Of a DNA stretch of 7,272 bases, positions 5,930 through 7,272 are shown piece after piece. The notes beneath the pieces are model-generated. The model made no database searches. It was given only the letters and a program-made list of their open reading frames with translations, and was not told the DNA's origin. Position 1 is the stretch's first letter. Each line of letters starts with the position of its first letter. The stretch is taken from NCBI GenBank assembly GCA_020846815.1, contig JADLDF010000248.1:1-7272 (forward strand), read 5' to 3'. The position numbers were made by a program, and so were the translations under genes. Source of the stretch: Gammaproteobacteria bacterium. Lineage in GTDB: Bacteria; Pseudomonadota; Gammaproteobacteria; Steroidobacterales; Steroidobacteraceae.

Positions 5930-6439
5930 TCAGGCGTACGAGCCGGACTGCTGCTGAGCAAGGAGGTCGGAAACGAGGGCGCGGCCGTACGAGGTATTCA
6001 TGAACTCACCGGGCCTCCTGCCGCCCAGTGCTGGATGAGCACGATCGAGCCACTCCGCGACCCACAGCGCCGGATCGAAGCCCTCGCTGCTTCCCGACTG
6101 CTCGACGATGGCCTGGGCCTGGCCTACGAGCTGTGCGATGCCGGCTACCCGCTCGCTTTCATCGCTGGAAAGAAGAGTCTTCTGGCTGACCTTCCGGTCT
6201 ATGGTCGCCCGCGGAAGACCGATGGTGGCGTACAGCTTCTCCCTCGAAATACCCATTCCCTTGGACAAGCCGAGGACGTAGGTCGCCGGGATTCCTCTAC
6301 GAACGATTTCGACACGTTCGATCGGGCCGGCCCGATATACCTGCCGTGCAGCGGCCTCTGGCTTGGACCATGAATACGCTACCGGATGCGTGCGCTCTTT
6401 CCGGCTCCGGCCGACTGCAGCACGAATGATCTTGCTCAT
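5930..6439 (-). CDS. Xre/MbcA/ParS-type antitoxin (DUF2384)
   Basis: The 169-residue protein is the cognate antitoxin and probable autorepressor of the RES toxin. The N-terminus (1-35) is basic and has no recognised motif. A helix-turn-helix-like Xre region covers about 38-105 (VEIVRRGIPATYVLGLSKGM, then ISREKLYATIGLPRATIDRK and LSSDESERVAGI). The C-terminal DUF2384 toxin-binding domain is clear: DPALWVAEWLDRAHPALGGR (122-141), PGEFMNTSYGRALVSDLL (143-160), with a C-terminal SGSYA. In MbcA-like proteins the C-terminal tail plugs the toxin's NAD+ site; the tail is retained here. The ATG at 6439-6437 sits in the centre of a palindrome and has no Shine-Dalgarno. A later start is possible, but the HTH and DUF2384 regions would be unaffected. 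The antitoxin-before-toxin order is usual. Confidence 0.88.
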   Translation of the reverse strand: MSKIIRAAVGRSRKERTHPVAYSWSKPEAAARQVYRAGPIERVEIVRRGIPATYVLGLSKGMGISREKLYATIGLPRATIDRKVSQKTLLSSDESERVAGIAQLVGQAQAIVEQSGSSEGFDPALWVAEWLDRAHPALGGRRPGEFMNTSYGRALVSDLLAQQQSGSYA

Positions 6440-6460
6440 ATGAGTATCGATAATTACTCA
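6435..6460. promoter_or_regulatory. Nested palindromes over the antitoxin start codon, candidate operator
   Basis: Three overlapping symmetrical elements are packed into 26 bases: CTCATATGAG (6435-6444, perfect), TATCGATA (6445-6452, perfect), and TGAGTA/TACTCA (6441-6446/6455-6460). CTCA/TGAG half-sites therefore occur three times. The antitoxin start codon (6439-6437) is in the middle of the first palindrome. Xre antitoxins of this class usually repress their own operon, and this site would block both promoter and start codon. Binding is inference. Confidence 0.55.
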
Positions 6461-6478
6461 GACGAGCAATTCCGTCAG
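6450..6478 (-). promoter_or_regulatory. Tentative promoter of the antitoxin-toxin operon
   Basis: On the minus strand CTGACG (6478-6473, 4 of 6 matches to TTGACA) is separated by 17 bases from AATTAT (6455-6450, 4 of 6 matches to TATAAT). Transcription would begin only a few bases before the ATG, giving an almost leaderless message. This agrees with the lack of a Shine-Dalgarno. The -10 box lies within the palindrome cluster. The matches are moderate. Confidence 0.35.
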
Positions 6479-6641
6479 TGACAGAGGGCGAACCCGCCGT
6501 GCCTCCTGCCTGGGTCCTCTGGGCTTCCATGCAGCTACGTCTCCAAGGTCCTGCCGTCACGAAATTTTCGCGGCAGCGCCAGCCCTGGCAGCTGGACGGA
6601 GCTTGAAAAGCGGTTTCATTTCAACGGGATGGCGGTGCCCG

Positions 6642-6686
6642 GCGAAGCGGGGACCGGCTGCGCCAGGCCGCCTTCGCACTGTTTTT
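6642..6686 (+). terminator. Terminator-like hairpin with T-run on the plus strand
   Basis: GCGAAG plus CGG (6642-6650) pairs with CCG, a bulged C, and CTTCGC (6668-6677). Four bases later comes a run of five T (6682-6686). This is the form of an intrinsic terminator, but the loop is long (17 bases) and no plus-strand gene ends just upstream. It could insulate the fumarase gene from transcription antisense to the toxin-antitoxin pair. Confidence 0.35.
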
Positions 6687-6708
6687 CCGCCCGCCCCTGC
6701 CGGGCCGC

Positions 6709-6714
6709 TAGAAT
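6709..6714 (+). promoter_or_regulatory. Probable -10 box of the fumarase promoter
   Basis: TAGAAT matches 5 of 6 bases of the consensus and stands out in very GC-rich sequence. No good -35 box is found at 16-18 bases; the nearest T-rich element (6682-6686) is about 22 bases away. The message would have a leader of about 60 bases. If real, the promoter probably depends on an activator or a non-consensus -35. Confidence 0.4.
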
Positions 6715-6781
6715 CTGCCGCGCCCGCGCGGCTCGCCCGCGGGATCCCGTCATCGACTACGACTTCGAGGCCCGACTTCCC

Positions 6782-7272
6782 ATGACCGTGATCCGCCAGC
6801 AGGACCTGATCGACAGCGTCGCCGACGCGCTGCAGTACATCTCCTACTACCACCCGATGGACTACATCGAGGCGCTCGGCCGCGCCTACGAGCTGGAGGA
6901 GTCGCCGGCGGCCAAGGACGCGATCGCGCAGATCCTCTCGAACTCGCGCATGTGCGCCGAGGGGCACCGCCCGATCTGCCAGGACACGGGCATCGTCACC
7001 GCCTTCGTCAAGGTGGGCATGCAGGTGCGCTGGGATGCGCAGCTCGACCTGCAGGCCATGATCGACGAGGGCGTACGCCGCGCCTACCTGCACCCGGACA
7101 ACACGCTGCGCGCGTCGATCGTCGCGGACCCGGCGTTCGCGCGCAGGAACACGCGCGACAACACCCCGGCCGTGGTGCACGTCGAGATGGTGCCCGGCGA
7201 CAAGGTCGAGATCACGGTCGCGGCCAAGGGCGGCGGCTCGGAGAACAAGTCGAAGTTCGTGATGCTGAATCC
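6782..7272 (+). CDS. fumA: Class I [4Fe-4S] fumarate hydratase, N-terminal part (cut by window edge)
   Basis: Class I fumarases hydrate fumarate to L-malate in the TCA cycle with an oxygen-sensitive [4Fe-4S] cluster. The 163 visible residues open MTVIRQQDLIDSVADALQYI and belong to the alpha (N-terminal) domain. SRMCAEGHRPICQDTGIVTA (55-74) contains Cys66 in the CQDTG motif, a cluster ligand. VAAKGGGSENKSKF (146-159) is the conserved Gly-rich substrate-binding segment. The start ATG 6782 is preceded by GAGG at 6767-6770, 11 bases upstream, a modest ribosome site. The full protein would be about 500 residues and continues outside the window. It could equally be named fumB, since class I paralogues cannot be told apart here. 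Tartrate dehydratase alpha subunit is a less likely alternative, because the MTVIRQQDLIDSV opening is fumarase-like. Confidence 0.93.
   Translation, partial: MTVIRQQDLIDSVADALQYISYYHPMDYIEALGRAYELEESPAAKDAIAQILSNSRMCAEGHRPICQDTGIVTAFVKVGMQVRWDAQLDLQAMIDEGVRRAYLHPDNTLRASIVADPAFARRNTRDNTPAVVHVEMVPGDKVEITVAAKGGGSENKSKFVMLN

Larger units (their letters stand above)
6461..6781. other. Intergenic region between the antitoxin and the fumarase gene
   Basis: These 321 bases separate two divergently transcribed units. No credible gene is visible. They hold the -35 part of the tentative antitoxin promoter, an interrupted inverted repeat at 6551-6576 (CTGCCG/CGGCAG outside, CGAA/TTCG inside), a terminator-like hairpin at 6642-6686, and the fumarase -10 box with a GC-rich leader. 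The leader contains CCGCGC-CC-GCGCGG (6718-6731) and the overlapping palindromes CCCGCGGG (6736-6743) and GGGATCCC (6741-6748). Confidence 0.6.

Noticed and set aside
5516..6373. 285-residue plus-strand frame opposite the toxin and antitoxin
   Set aside because: The minus strand carries clear RES and DUF2384 signatures. The plus frame shows no domain and no ribosome site.

Overview
The window looks like a chromosomal segment of a high-GC gammaproteobacterium. Sampled 60-base lines are about 70-73% G+C in the housekeeping genes. The gene order rnr-rlmB-rpsF with a tRNA-Leu beside rnr is a gammaproteobacterial arrangement, and the class I fumarase start (MTVIRQQDLIDSV) is of a type I associate with Xanthomonas/Nevskia-like lineages. 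The taxonomic placement is inference.

Left part (1-3309, minus strand): three translation-related genes read leftward. rnr (RNase R) and rlmB (23S rRNA 2'-O-methyltransferase) overlap by a GTGA junction. After a 369-base gap comes the start of rpsF (ribosomal protein S6), cut by the window edge. The gap holds an Ala/Gly-codon-like low-complexity stretch, a probable rpsF promoter and a leader hairpin that may be the S6:S18 autoregulatory element. RNase R is unusual: it has no N-terminal helix-turn-helix domain and no Lys-rich C-terminal tail, and has a short Arg-rich N-terminal tail instead.

Middle (3310-5348, plus strand): a tRNA-Leu(CAG) gene with an encoded CCA and a clear sigma-70 promoter whose -35 box abuts the proposed rnr start codon on the other strand. 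After a 348-base gap come two overlapping genes. The first encodes a six-helix membrane protein, the second a spermidine-synthase-like Rossmann (class I methyltransferase fold) protein with its own N-terminal hydrophobic segment. Together they correspond to the two halves of the 'fused membrane/spermidine synthase' family, here in two ORFs.

Right part (5438-6439, minus strand): an intact Xre/DUF2384 antitoxin and RES-domain toxin pair (MbcTA/ParST type), antitoxin first, in a stretch of lower G+C (about 58-62% in sampled lines). Nested palindromes cover the antitoxin start codon and are a candidate autoregulatory operator. From 6782 on the plus strand a class I [4Fe-4S] fumarase begins and runs off the window.

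The best candidates for something less usual are the split membrane/synthase pair with its topology puzzle, the toxin-antitoxin cassette lodged between housekeeping genes, and the rearranged RNase R. I see no CRISPR array, insertion sequence, integrase or rRNA.
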